From G963422275 sp963422275 (GTDB lineage Bacteria; Pseudomonadota; Alphaproteobacteria; Rhodobacterales; Rhodobacteraceae), in NCBI GenBank assembly GCA_963422275.1, contig OY729418.1, positions 496,001-560,000 on the forward strand: 64,000 nucleotides of DNA, given 5' to 3'. The number at the start of each line of letters is the position of its first letter. Positions within the stretch are counted from its first letter, which is position 1. Shown piece by piece: positions 54,241-63,592 of the stretch. Made by a program: the position numbers and the translations under genes. The notes under the pieces were generated by a model. That model saw only the letters and a list, made by a program, of their open reading frames with translations, was not told the DNA's origin and did not search any database.

Positions 54241-55581
54241 TCATGGAGTTCCGTTGAATTTCTTCTCCAGGGACGTCCAGCATTCGATGTAGTCCTCCTG
54301 GAGCGGTGCCTCTTGCGCCGCAAATCTGGTGAGATGCTGCGGAAAGCGGGTCTCGAACATGAAACTCATCGTGTTGTCAAGCTTGGCCGGAGCAAGCTCC
54401 CCGGTGGAAGCCACCTCGAAGGCATCCCTGTCCGGTCCATGCGGGAGCATCATGTTGTGCAGGCTTATCCCTCCAGGAGCGAATCCTTCCGGCTTGGCAT
54501 CGTACACACCGTAGATGTTTCCCATCAGTTCGGACATGATGTTCTTGTGATACCAAGGTGGGCGGAACGTGTGCTCCGCGACCGACCAGCGCTCGCGAAA
54601 CAGTACCAGATCGATGTTGGCCGTTCCAGCAAATCCCGATGGAGCCGTCAGGACAGTGAAAATCGACGGGTCCGGATGGTCGAACAGCACCGCCCCAACC
54701 GGAGAGAAGGTGCTCAGGTCGTACTTGCACGGAGCATAGTTGCCATGCCAGGCCACGATGTCCAGCGGAGAGTGATCCAGATCGCACGCATGAAAGCCGC
54801 CGCACCATTTCACGATCAGTCGGGACGGAACATCCCGTTCCTCGAAGCAGGCGACCGGTGTCTTGAAGTCCCTGGGATTCGCCAGGCAATTTGCCCCGAT
54901 GGGCCCTCGATTGGGCAGATCGAACTTGGCCCCATAATTCTCGCAGACGAAGCCCCGAGACGGGCCATCCAGGACAGCGGCCCTGAACACCATTCCTCGC
55001 GGGATCAGGGCAAACTCAGGTGACTGGATGTCCATGACCCCAAGTTCGGTGGAAAATCTCAACTTCCCCTCCTGGGGAATGACGAGTAATTCGGAATCCG
55101 CAGAATAAAAATACTCGTCTTTCATGGATTCGTTTGCAATGAAGACATGGGCCGCCATTCCTGTCTGCGTGTTGACGTCTCCAGCCGTGGTCATCGTGCG
55201 GATGCCCGAGATGAATGTCGTGGGATCGATTCCCACGGGAAGCGGGTCCCAGCGATACTGCCCCAGCGAGGTCAAGTCCTCGATGACATGCGGAGCGGTC
55301 TTCCAATAGGGCAGATCGATGCGCTTGAACCGAGACGTGTGCCTAACGGACGGCCTGATCCGGTAGCACCAAGTCCGCTCGTTCTCGCCCCTTGGCGCCG
55401 TGAACGGCGTCCCCGACAACTGTTCCGCGTAAAGTCCGTACTTGCATTTCTGCGGACTGTTCTGGCCCTGCGGCAACGCGCCGGGGAGCGCCTCGGTCTC
55501 GAAGTCGTTGCCGAATCCGGGCATATACCCTTCGGAGAGGGTAAGCGGGTACACAGGCCCCGCAACTGCTTCAATGCCCAT
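54241..55581 (-). CDS. hmgA: homogentisate 1,2-dioxygenase
   Basis: 446-residue non-haem iron dioxygenase that opens the homogentisate ring to maleylacetoacetate. The iron ligands are seen in PPWYHKNIMSELMG (His and Glu) and SLHNMMLPHGPD (His), as in human HGD His335, Glu341 and His371. N-terminal GYMPGFGNDFETEALPGALP and CKYGLYAEQLSGTPFT are family hallmarks. ATG 55581 is preferred over the in-frame 55623. First gene of the minus-strand operon and controlled by the promoter/operator at 55646-55674. Confidence 0.96.
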   Translation of the reverse strand: MGIEAVAGPVYPLTLSEGYMPGFGNDFETEALPGALPQGQNSPQKCKYGLYAEQLSGTPFTAPRGENERTWCYRIRPSVRHTSRFKRIDLPYWKTAPHVIEDLTSLGQYRWDPLPVGIDPTTFISGIRTMTTAGDVNTQTGMAAHVFIANESMKDEYFYSADSELLVIPQEGKLRFSTELGVMDIQSPEFALIPRGMVFRAAVLDGPSRGFVCENYGAKFDLPNRGPIGANCLANPRDFKTPVACFEERDVPSRLIVKWCGGFHACDLDHSPLDIVAWHGNYAPCKYDLSTFSPVGAVLFDHPDPSIFTVLTAPSGFAGTANIDLVLFRERWSVAEHTFRPPWYHKNIMSELMGNIYGVYDAKPEGFAPGGISLHNMMLPHGPDRDAFEVASTGELAPAKLDNTMSFMFETRFPQHLTRFAAQEAPLQEDYIECWTSLEKKFNGTP

Positions 55582-55645
55582 GGGATTTCCCTCGCGAATG
55601 CATTCTCGATCGCTCCGAAACACCTATGTCGGGGCGGTTAGCAGC

Positions 55646-55674
55646 CAATATTGTTGCGCTTGCAACAATGTCAA
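55646..55674 (-). promoter_or_regulatory. hmgA promoter with MarR-type operator
   Basis: ATTGTTGCGCTTGCAACAAT (55650-55669) is a perfect 8-bp inverted repeat with a 4-nt centre. It fills the spacer between TTGACA (-35 of hmgA, complement of 55669-55674) and the -10 area near 55646-55651. Binding of the divergent MarR protein would block hmgA transcription directly. Homogentisate or a pathway intermediate is the likely inducer. The -10 hexamer is weak, so its exact position is uncertain. Confidence 0.65.
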
Positions 55675-55855
55675 GTGAATTTGATCGACATCAAGCGCTC
55701 AGCGAAGTTCGCTGTTTGCGGAAGGCAATTTACCGCTGCTGCAAGATTCTGGGCCGTCCGTTTCCAGCCTGTCCGTATGGAGGGACCAATGCCGAAATTC
55801 CAGTTCCAGCCGACGAGACACTTGACGAATCTCGGTATTTTGCGATTCATGCAAA

Positions 55856-56290
55856 ATGGAAAAATTTGACCTGAACAGCTTCCTTCCCTATCAAGTCAAT
55901 GTACTTGCAAGCCGAATGAGCCGCAGTCTGGAAGCGCGCTACCGGAACAAATTCGGAATCACCGTGTCGGAATGGCGAATTCTCGTGCATCTGTACCAAG
56001 ACCAAGCCGGTTTGGTCAGCACTCGCGACATTCAGCAGCGCGTGGACATGCACAAGTCCAGAGTGAGCAGGGCGGCGAAGAAGCTTGAGGGATCCGGCTA
56101 CATTATCAAGAGACCCCACCCGACCGACCGGCGCATCATCAATCTCGCGCTTACCGAGAAAGGGCACGAAATCATGGGCGAGATCAGTCCAATCGCAAGT
56201 CAGTACCAAGTCGATCTGCTTGCTTCCCTCGGCGAACTGGGCAAGCCGTTCAGGGATGGATTGAACGCTTTGCTGGAGGCAAGGACATGA
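55856..56290 (+). CDS. MarR-family transcriptional regulator of homogentisate genes
   Basis: 144-residue winged-helix regulator: FGITVSEWRILVHLYQDQAG, then STRDIQQRVDMHKSRVSRAAKKLEGSGYI (recognition helix) and RPHPTDRRIINLALTEKG (wing). It is divergent from hmgA, 274 nt away with the palindrome between them, and overlaps maiA by 4 nt. A repressor released by an aromatic intermediate is the usual mode in such systems (inference). Confidence 0.88.
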   Translation: MEKFDLNSFLPYQVNVLASRMSRSLEARYRNKFGITVSEWRILVHLYQDQAGLVSTRDIQQRVDMHKSRVSRAAKKLEGSGYIIKRPHPTDRRIINLALTEKGHEIMGEISPIASQYQVDLLASLGELGKPFRDGLNALLEART

Positions 56291-56928
56291 CCGCTGTTCT
56301 GTACGACTACTGGCGATCGACGGCGTCCTACCGGGTTCGGATCGCGCTCGGACTTGCAGGAGTGGATTACAAATCGGTCTCGGTGAACCTGCTTGAACGG
56401 GAGCAAGAGGAAGCGCCCCACTTGGCAAGAAACCCGCAAGGCCTCGTGCCTGTGCTGGAAATCGACGGCCGGACGATTTCGCAGTCGCTCGCGACAATCG
56501 AGTACCTCGATGAAACAAGAACGCTCGGCTTGCTTCCGAACAGTCCCGAAGGCCGGGCGCGCGTCCGGCAGATGTCATACGCGATCGCGATGGAAATTCA
56601 CCCGATATGCAATCTCATGGTTGCGCAACATGTTGTTGCCGCTTCGAAGGGTGCGATCGCCATCGAGGACTGGATGCAAAAATTCATCGACAGGCTCGGC
56701 GCTGTGGAGGCAATGCTGAAACAGCCGGAGACCGCTAGGTACTGCCACGGCGATCGGGTGACAATGGCTGACATTTGCCTGTTTGCACAGATGTACAATG
56801 CCATCCGATGGAATGTCTCGTTGGATGGATGGTCTCAAATCCAGCGGGTCGTGCAGGAACTCGATAAGATAGAGGCATTCAAGAAGGCTCATCCAGACAA
56901 TTTCAGACAGGAGCAGTGGACAAGATGA
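56287..56928 (+). CDS. maiA: maleylacetoacetate isomerase (zeta-class GST)
   Basis: 213 residues; glutathione-dependent cis-trans isomerisation of maleylacetoacetate to fumarylacetoacetate. The thioredoxin-like N-terminal domain has YDYWRSTASYRVRIALGLAG, matching the zeta-class S-S-x-x-x-x-RVRIAL motif with Ala in place of the usual Cys, and LNPQGLVPVLE-type ARNPQGLVPVLEIDG. The helical C-terminal domain follows. It sits between the regulator and thiolase genes with 4-nt overlaps on both sides. Confidence 0.9.
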   Translation: MTAVLYDYWRSTASYRVRIALGLAGVDYKSVSVNLLEREQEEAPHLARNPQGLVPVLEIDGRTISQSLATIEYLDETRTLGLLPNSPEGRARVRQMSYAIAMEIHPICNLMVAQHVVAASKGAIAIEDWMQKFIDRLGAVEAMLKQPETARYCHGDRVTMADICLFAQMYNAIRWNVSLDGWSQIQRVVQELDKIEAFKKAHPDNFRQEQWTR

Positions 56929-58139
56929 CCAAAGAAATCGTCATTCTAGACGGTGCGCGCACCGCAATCGGCACCTTCGGCGGATCTCTTTCCGGGATCG
57001 CCCCGACGGTCTTGGGAGCAAAAGTCGCCGAGGCGGCAATGGAGCGTTCTGGAGTCGATTCAGAGCAAATCGGCCATGTAGCATTTGGACATGTAATCAA
57101 TACCGAAGCCAAGGACATGTATCTTTCAAGGGTTTGCGCCATGAATGCCGGCATGCCGGAGGCCGCCCCGGCCATGAACGTGAACCGGCTGTGCGGGTCG
57201 GGGGTTCAGGCAATTGTCTCGGTCGTGCAATCGCTTGCGCTCGGCGATGCCGATTTCGGGCTTGCGGGCGGGGTTGAAAGCATGAGCCGCTCACCGCATG
57301 TCATCTCGTCAGCTCGCTGGGGACGAAAAATGGGCGACGCTGAGGTCGTCGACATGATGGTGGGTGCCTTGAACTGCCCGTTCGGAACCGGCCACATGGG
57401 AGTGACCGCCGAGAACGTAGCTGAGGAGCACGGCATCACTCGTGACGCCCAGGACGCATTCGCTCTCGAAAGTCAGAACCGGGCTGCCTCGGCGATCGCC
57501 GAGGGAAAATTCAAGAGCCAAATCGTTCCAATTGAGGTCAAGTCTCGGCGCGAAACACGCGAATTCGACACCGACGAGCACCCCAAAGCAACGTCGGTAG
57601 AGGAACTGGCCAAGCTGCGGGCCGTGTTCAAGCGAGATGGAACAGTTACCGCCGGAAATGCATCGGGAATAAACGACGGTGCCGCCGCAATGGTGCTTGC
57701 CACCGCCGAGGCTGCGGAAAAGGCTGGCCTGATCCCCAAGGCACGAATTCTCGGCTACGCCCATGCTGGAGTCCGGCCCGAGACGATGGGGATCGGGCCC
57801 GTGCCGGCCGTGCGGAAGCTTCTTGAAAGAATCGGTGCTTCAGTTGACGACTTCGATGTCATCGAGTCCAACGAGGCCTTCGCCGCTCAGGCACTTGCGG
57901 TAGCCAATGCCCTCGAATTTGATCCTGAACGAGTCAATCCAAATGGCGGCGCAATAGCGCTCGGCCATCCGATCGGCGCCACTGGAACCATAATTGCACT
58001 GAAGGCACTCTATGAACTTGAGCGAAGAAACGGCAAAAAGGCGTTGATCACCATGTGCATAGGCGGTGGCCAAGGCATCGCTCTTGCAATCGAGCGGGTA
58101 TCGGATTCCACCGGCGGAACGGCGGTGAGCGTTCACTAG
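56925..58139 (+). CDS. acetyl-CoA C-acetyltransferase (thiolase)
   Basis: 404-residue thiolase that would convert acetoacetyl-CoA plus CoA to two acetyl-CoA, disposing of the acetoacetate from homogentisate. The nucleophile is Cys90 (MNVNRLCGSGVQA); the distal motif is NPNGGAIALGHPIGATG and the acid-base Cys lies in TMCIGGGQG. ATG 56925 overlaps the maiA stop (ATGA). A CoA transferase or acetoacetyl-CoA synthetase to activate acetoacetate is not in the window. Confidence 0.92.
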   Translation: MTKEIVILDGARTAIGTFGGSLSGIAPTVLGAKVAEAAMERSGVDSEQIGHVAFGHVINTEAKDMYLSRVCAMNAGMPEAAPAMNVNRLCGSGVQAIVSVVQSLALGDADFGLAGGVESMSRSPHVISSARWGRKMGDAEVVDMMVGALNCPFGTGHMGVTAENVAEEHGITRDAQDAFALESQNRAASAIAEGKFKSQIVPIEVKSRRETREFDTDEHPKATSVEELAKLRAVFKRDGTVTAGNASGINDGAAAMVLATAEAAEKAGLIPKARILGYAHAGVRPETMGIGPVPAVRKLLERIGASVDDFDVIESNEAFAAQALAVANALEFDPERVNPNGGAIALGHPIGATGTIIALKALYELERRNGKKALITMCIGGGQGIALAIERVSDSTGGTAVSVH

Positions 58140-58593
58140 CGGTGTCTGCCAGCAATTGATTTCGATTCAAGGTGTGAACCGGTGGCAGGTAATTGACCAG
58201 CCGCAGTACAGCTTGGGGGAAAACTGCCACCTTTCGCTTGCCTATGTTATTATCCTTGTCGGGACAAAATGCTGCAAATGTCTTGAACAGGTCGCTGCCA
58301 AAGGCAAAGCCAAACCCAGTCACGACTGCACCATAGAGAGTGCTCAGGCTGATGTTTCGAAGCCTTGCGTGCAGCGAGGAGGCAAACGGGAAATTGTAGA
58401 TCCAGATGGGTGGATGAACCCAGTTCTCTCCGATGAGCCTTGATGGCTCAAGACACTGCATCCAAGACTAATGAACCTCTGATTTGGCCTGCGGTCCGTA
58501 AGACCCAAAGGCACGTTTTCGGGGCGGAATCGCCTCCGGTCAGCGACCGCAGAGCCGGTCCGGCAGATTCCGGACACGTTTCTCCCCTGTCAT
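58140..58593. other. 454 nt without a recognised gene
   Basis: A minus-strand open stretch (58461-58048) starts with a plausible run (LRNISLSTLYGAVVTGFGFAF) but overlaps the thiolase gene end in another frame and shows no family motif or ribosome-binding site, so it is not called. No terminator-like hairpin with a U-tract was recognised after the thiolase gene. Confidence 0.4.
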
Positions 58594-60670
58594 GACAAGT
58601 GCGGCTGGGCAATCATCAGGTTCGAGAAGCCCGGAAGCAGCGCAAGCCGCTGCACGTTCCTCTCCAGCCCCCAGCAGCGCACCCTGTCATGTCCGACCGC
58701 ACGCTTGCCGATCCCGCGATATCCAGCATCACCCCGGACTTGCTCCTCCTCGCCGTGCAGAAGCTTGCCCGAAGGCACCGGTCGCGACGCTGGCGGCCGT
58801 TGCCCCCGGATGGCGCGCCAGACCCCGGGGGTCGGTGCCGACGAGACGGTGAAAGCATCAGCTTTTCACGGACGATTTTCCATTGTTCCTGACGGCGGTG
58901 TCCGTGTCCGGATCGGACCGGTCACCGCCAAGGAGCCGGATATCTGGCACATGGGCCCCTTCGCAGGAGCCGACACGGCATCTCCACCCTGAAGCCGCGC
59001 TGAATGACGGGAAAACACGGCTCCCAGAGCAATGTTGCGCGCCAATCATCCCAGTCTGCCGCTTTTGCAGGCAATGCTCCCTGAATGCCGCCGCGCCCGA
59101 CTCGTTCATCACCCGCTTGAAGTCATGCCCCAGTGTCATCAGGCTGAACTCGCCGCGGCACTTTCCGAGTCCGCGCATCGGGAAACGGTCCATTCCCGCC
59201 CATCGCTTGATGGTGCCGAAAGGATGCTCGGCGAGCGCAGCTCCCTGGCGCATCCAGGGTGCGCCGGCGCTCATCTTCCCGCGATGCCGGCCGATCGCGT
59301 CCTCATGCTCCCAGCGGTCCAATCGCCGCCTCGACTGCGACTTTGTCAGGCATCGGTCCCTCAGCGAACAATCCCGGCAAACCGCTGCCACCGAGCTGTA
59401 TCCGAAATGCCGCTTGCCCTCCCTTGTGCGGGGCGATCCCCTTCGGGTCAGCCACTGACCGGCCGGACTTCTTCAGCGCCCGCGCATCAGGATCGGCCTC
59501 CGATATCCGACCCTCCCCGCTTGCCTGCAAGCTTTCCCACAAAGACTGCTTGTGCTTGCGCCGTTCCACCAGAGCCCCGATCTTCGCCGCCAGTTCCGGA
59601 TCCTCTGCGCTGTCCGCTCCATCCTCCGGTCCCGCATCCGCCTCGTCCAACGGCCTGCGACACTCGGCAATCCTTTGCTCCGGACGCTTCAGACCCTTTG
59701 CCGGACTTGCCTTCGCATGGATGCTGTCCGCATTCGCATCGGCCTTCGGAAAAGTCCCGCCGACAGCCACCCGGCGGCCCTCCGGAAGCGACAGCTCCCG
59801 GCATGGCGGAAGGAACTCCCGGCTGGCGGCCCGCAGCGCAGATGCATCGCTCTCGCGGAAATCCGCGATTGTCCTGCAGCTCGGCGTGGCACCCTGGCAC
59901 AGCCAGATCACCTCCAGGTTCCGTCGCGTCTCCGCTTCCAGCCGGCGCGAACTGCGCACTCGGTGTTGATAGCCGTACAGGCAAAGCTTCAGCAGCAGTC
60001 CCGGATCATGGGCCGGCTGGCCGGCCCCGCAGCGTTCTTCCGCGTGCCGGAAACCCAACGCCTCCAGATCCAGCGTGCCGACGAACGCATCGATCGCGCG
60101 CACCGGATTGCGTTCGGACACATCGTCGTCCATGCAGGGCGGAAGAAGCGTCAACTCGCTTCGGGACGGCACCTTCCGGCAACGTCGCTCCGGCATCGCG
60201 GCAACCCTTGCGGCTGCCCAGATTGCCGGCGAGCATGGCACTTGCAGGCTGCGGAAAACCAGGGCACGGGCGGACAGGGACCGCTTCATTCGCGCTCGTC
60301 GGCAACCCGGCTCGCCGACATCTCTGTCATCGGCTCAGAGGTCCGCCCCGTTCGGGATCGGGGAAATGCTTTCACAGTCTCCGATGTGCAGCTTCATCCC
60401 GAAATGCCGCCGGTTCCCCTTCTTCGTCCGGTGCATCTCCGGATCGCGGGCGTTGCTCTCGTTCCCGGTCGACGATGGCGTCGAGATGATGGTGGCGTCA
60501 ACGATGCCGCCCTTCTTCAGCAAAACCCCCCGCTCGGCCAGGTAATCCCTGATCTCCCGAGCAGAAAGCGCGCCAGTCCGCGGCGCTCCAGCTAGCGATG
60601 GAAGTCGGCATCGTCGTCTCGTCCGGAATCTTCTCCAGCCTCGCCCCCGCCGAAAACCGACCGGCGCAGC
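58594..60670 (-). mobile_element. IS5-group remnant interrupted by an IS1182-type element
   Basis: Read on the minus strand, IS5 pieces lie outside: KIPDETT near 60620, then LKKGGIVDATIIS and MHRTKKGNRRHFGMKLHIG (60523-60350), and the C-terminal LLHGEEEQVRGDAGYRG and GLERNVQRLALL at 58765-58600. Between about 60310 and 58790 lies the IS1182-type element. The IS5 gene has internal frameshifts. Exact IS1182 ends and target duplication were not resolved. Confidence 0.65.
58858..60289 (-). pseudogene. IS1182-family transposase, frameshifted
   Basis: The N-terminal two thirds are in one frame (60289-59303): DLEALGFRHAEERCGAGQPA, LLLKLCLYGYQHRVRSSRRL, SCRTIADFRE and RRVAVGGTFPKADANADSIH. The C-terminal part (59391-58858) is in another frame: CRDCSLRDRCLTKSQSRRRL, then RWEHEDAIGRHRGKM, LAEHPFGTIKRWAGMDRF and RGLGKCRGEFSLMTLGHDF. 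The break is near 59300-59390. Inactive unless the shift is a sequencing error. Confidence 0.8.
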
Positions 60671-60946
60671 CGGGAAGGGCAGTTTCCGCCGCCAAAACCC
60701 GAAAAACTCCCCAAATCAGAGGTTTCTTGGAGGAAGCTATTGTTGTCACTGGAACAAGGTACGTTGCTCCAGCGTTGGTTTCTGACTGCCAGTCTCCCTT
60801 CCGCCGCCTGCGGGACTCCGCTTCGGATAGAACACGAAGATCGCGCGATTCCATGCACAGGCTGATGAATATTTGGCCGATGCCATTTAAATAAACAGTT
60901 ACACCATGTATATTGGGTATAATTGAAAACTTGGTTGGGCAAAGCC

Positions 60947-61534
60947 ATGAAGACCGTGGAAGCGATCAAGATCCTGTGGGAGTGGGAACGGAGAGGCCGC
61001 TCGGTCTTCTCGATTGCGGATCTTCGGAAGATATTTTCGGAGAGGTCGGAGAAGACTTTCGCCGAAGGCCTGAGGCGTCTGGTGAGGCAGGGCATTCTCG
61101 AGCGTGCGGCACGCGGCGCCTACGTGAACCCCCTGTCCCGCCGGCAAAGCGGTTACTTGATCGAGGAGATCGCGATCAGCCTGCGGCGAGGCGAGTACAG
61201 CTACGTAAGCCTCGAGACGGCCCTGTCGGAGTACGGCGCGATCTCGCAGGTCCCGATGAGTTGGAGCACAATCATGACCACCGGACGGAGCGCGGAGATC
61301 CGGACGCCGTGGGGCGTCATCGAGTTCACCCACACGGCGCGGCCGGTGCCGGATATCCTGAAAGGCGCCGTTGTCATGGAGGGCCGCCCGCTGCGTATCG
61401 CCAAGCTGGAGACGGCGCTGCGCGATCTTCGGCGGGTCGGGCGCAATCTCGACATGGTCAGTCGGGAAGACTACGAAAACATTCTGGAGGAGCAGGCGGC
61501 CGCGTCGCTCGATGATCGGGGCGCGGCGGCATGA
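60947..61534 (+). CDS. AbiEi-type antitoxin / transcriptional regulator
   Basis: 195 residues with an N-terminal winged helix (SIADLRKIFSERSEKTFAEG, LRRLVRQGILERAARGAYVN) and a C-terminal domain (SYVSLETALSEYGAISQVP, IEFTHTARPVPD, RIAKLETALRDL) typical of AbiEi-like type IV antitoxins. ATG 60947 (MKTVEAIKIL) is preferred to a start 8 codons earlier. The stop overlaps the toxin gene start (ATGA). It would repress its own promoter; that promoter lies in 60671-60946, which is otherwise gene-free. Confidence 0.82.
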   Translation: MKTVEAIKILWEWERRGRSVFSIADLRKIFSERSEKTFAEGLRRLVRQGILERAARGAYVNPLSRRQSGYLIEEIAISLRRGEYSYVSLETALSEYGAISQVPMSWSTIMTTGRSAEIRTPWGVIEFTHTARPVPDILKGAVVMEGRPLRIAKLETALRDLRRVGRNLDMVSREDYENILEEQAAASLDDRGAAA

Positions 61535-62502
61535 CGCATGATCTTGCGTATCTTGTTGACCGGGCCATGGAGGATCCCCGGCTCCACGGCATGCGGCCTG
61601 TGGTGGAGAAGGAACTCCTGCATTATGATATTCTCTTTGCCTTGGAACGTGGAGGGTTCCTCGACAGGCTGGTGTTCCAAGGCGGGACAGCGCTCCGGCT
61701 CTGCCATGGCGCGCACCGCTACAGCGAGGATCTCGATTTTGCCGGTGGCGCTGATTTCACCGGTGACCTCTTGGCACCGGTGGCCAGCCATTTGGAGGAG
61801 TTCCTCTCCGGCCGTTACGGCCTCCATGTCGCGGTCCAGCCGTCGGAGCCCGGGGAGATGCCCGGCGGCGCGGGACCGACCGTTTTCAGATGGCGGATCA
61901 ACGTGATGACGCAGCCCGCGCGCGCGGATCTCCCGCGGCAGCGGATCCATTTGGAGATCACCAATATTTCCTCGCACGACAGCGAAGTCTTGCCGCTGGC
62001 ACGGAACTACGATTTTCTGCCGGACGGCTACGAGGACATGCTGATTCGGGTCGAGACTAAGGATGAGATTCTCGCGGACAAGCTGGTCGCCTTTCCCGCC
62101 GCGCTGCCGCGTTACCCGCGCTGGCGTGATATCTGGGACATGCGCTGGCTGGGAAGGCGGGGTGCCGTTGTGAATGCCGGAATGATAACCGCGAAAATCG
62201 AGGATTATCGGATCGGCGATTTTGGTGACCGCCTTGAAGCGGCGATCGGCCGGATTCCCGAGCTTGTCCATGACAATGCCTTCGCCGCAACGATGATGCG
62301 CTTCCTGCCTCTGCCCGTGGTGGACCGGACACTCCGCCGGACGGATTTCTTCGATGTTGTCGCCAGGGAAGTTGGGGAACTGCTGACCCGCCTGAAGCGG
62401 GAGCTGGCACTGTGGAGGGACAGAAATCTTTTGGCTGGCGGACAGGGTGATACTGGAGACGGTCATTCCGCGGCGGATGGCCGCGCACGGCACCAATCAT
62501 GA
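61531..62502 (+). CDS. AbiEii-type nucleotidyltransferase toxin
   Basis: 323-residue nucleotidyltransferase-like toxin. Motif I is FQGGTALRLCHGAHRYSEDLDF, with Gly51-Gly52 and the acidic SEDLDF at 65-70; RVETKDEILADKLVAFPAALP is the later conserved motif. Members modify tRNA or other targets with nucleotides and act in phage abortive infection. Adjacent to its antitoxin with a 4-nt overlap and flanked on both sides by IS remnants, so the pair probably arrived on or between mobile elements. Confidence 0.87.
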   Translation: MTHDLAYLVDRAMEDPRLHGMRPVVEKELLHYDILFALERGGFLDRLVFQGGTALRLCHGAHRYSEDLDFAGGADFTGDLLAPVASHLEEFLSGRYGLHVAVQPSEPGEMPGGAGPTVFRWRINVMTQPARADLPRQRIHLEITNISSHDSEVLPLARNYDFLPDGYEDMLIRVETKDEILADKLVAFPAALPRYPRWRDIWDMRWLGRRGAVVNAGMITAKIEDYRIGDFGDRLEAAIGRIPELVHDNAFAATMMRFLPLPVVDRTLRRTDFFDVVAREVGELLTRLKRELALWRDRNLLAGGQGDTGDGHSAADGRARHQS

Positions 62503-62567
62503 CAGCCCTTTCATCATTCCCGACCTGTTCAAGCCGCCGTGTTAGGGAACCTCTGAATATAGCCTGA

Positions 62568-63592
62568 ATTGCTTATGCACATGGTTCCTGCGATACAAGA
62601 TGTTGTGTTCGGGATGTCGGATGATGGAATGTTCGCATGACATTCTTGATGTGGAACCATCCGATGACCGAAATCCCCACCAGTCTCATCGCCTTTCAAC
62701 GCCTGTTCCCCGACGACAACGCTTGCGCCCGGTGGCTCATCGCCGCCCGATGGCCGAACGGCTTCCGGTGTCCCGCCTGCGGCCACGATCGCGGGTGGGA
62801 GTTGAAGACCAGGAAGCACAGCTTCGAGTGCATCCGTTGCCATCGGCAGACCTCGGCCACCGCCGGCACCCTGCTGCACCGAACCAGGCTGTCGCTCGCG
62901 ACCTGGTTCTGGGCCGCCTGTCTGATGGCCACTCATTCCAATGGCATCTCCGCCCTGCAGCTGCAGAAGCAGCTCGGGATCGGGTACTGTCGCAGTGCCT
63001 GGATGCTCGCCGCCAAGCTTCGCCGCGCCATGGTCAACCCCGAGCGCAGCCCGCTGTCCGGTCTGGTCGAGATCGACGAGGCCAGCCTGCCGCAGCGCGA
63101 CAAGGGCGCGCCGCCGGGGCCGGGGCGCAGCCCCGAAGGCAAGATTCCGATCGCCGGCGCGGTCGAACTCGGCGACGGCAACACGCCGGGCCGCCTGCGG
63201 CTGGCCACGATCCGGTCCTGCAGCGCCAAGGATCTCGGCAGCTTCGTTGTGCGCAACACCGCCGCGACCGCGATCGTCAAGACAGACGGCTGGAGAGGCT
63301 GCAGCGCGGTGCCTCGGGACCGCCACCAGCCCCATGTCGTCGGCGACAGGCCGGCCCATGAAGTTCTCGCCTGGATCCACACCGCGTTCTCCAACCTCAA
63401 GGGCTGGGCGCGGGGCGTCTGTCACGGGCTGCGCGCCAAGCACCTCCAGACCTGTCTCGACGAGTTCGTCTTTCGTTTCAATCGGCGCCGAAATCGCCAC
63501 GCTGCGTTCCTGTCCCTGTTCCTGCAGGCGCTGCGCACCAAACCTCACCCCTGCTGCATCTTGATCAAACCGGAACCAAATGCATAAGCAGT
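62568..63592. mobile_element. IS1595-type element C, intact, with 8-bp target duplication
   Basis: 1025 bp, ends ATTGCTTATGCACATGGTTC and the complement side GGAACCAAATGCATAAGCAGT. The flanking 8 bp TAGCCTGA are duplicated exactly (62560-62567 and 63593-63600). Same length as copy B, opposite orientation. Confidence 0.93.
62637..63587 (+). CDS. IS1595-type transposase (element C)
   Basis: 316 residues, nearly identical to the copy at 46486-47436 (differences such as IVKTDGW against TIKTDGW). Zinc ribbon CPACGHDRGWEL...CIRCHRQTS, catalytic LVEIDEASLPQ and VKTDGW, and the C-terminal FSNLKGWARGVCHGLR. Intact frame and clean target duplication suggest recent transposition. Confidence 0.92.
   Translation: MTFLMWNHPMTEIPTSLIAFQRLFPDDNACARWLIAARWPNGFRCPACGHDRGWELKTRKHSFECIRCHRQTSATAGTLLHRTRLSLATWFWAACLMATHSNGISALQLQKQLGIGYCRSAWMLAAKLRRAMVNPERSPLSGLVEIDEASLPQRDKGAPPGPGRSPEGKIPIAGAVELGDGNTPGRLRLATIRSCSAKDLGSFVVRNTAATAIVKTDGWRGCSAVPRDRHQPHVVGDRPAHEVLAWIHTAFSNLKGWARGVCHGLRAKHLQTCLDEFVFRFNRRRNRHAAFLSLFLQALRTKPHPCCILIKPEPNA

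Noticed and set aside
58048..58461. 137-codon minus-strand frame after the thiolase gene
   Set aside because: It overlaps the thiolase end, has no ribosome-binding site and no motif.
59032..60489. 485-codon plus-strand open frame, Pro/Arg/Ser-rich
   Set aside because: Antisense shadow of the IS1182 transposase remnant.
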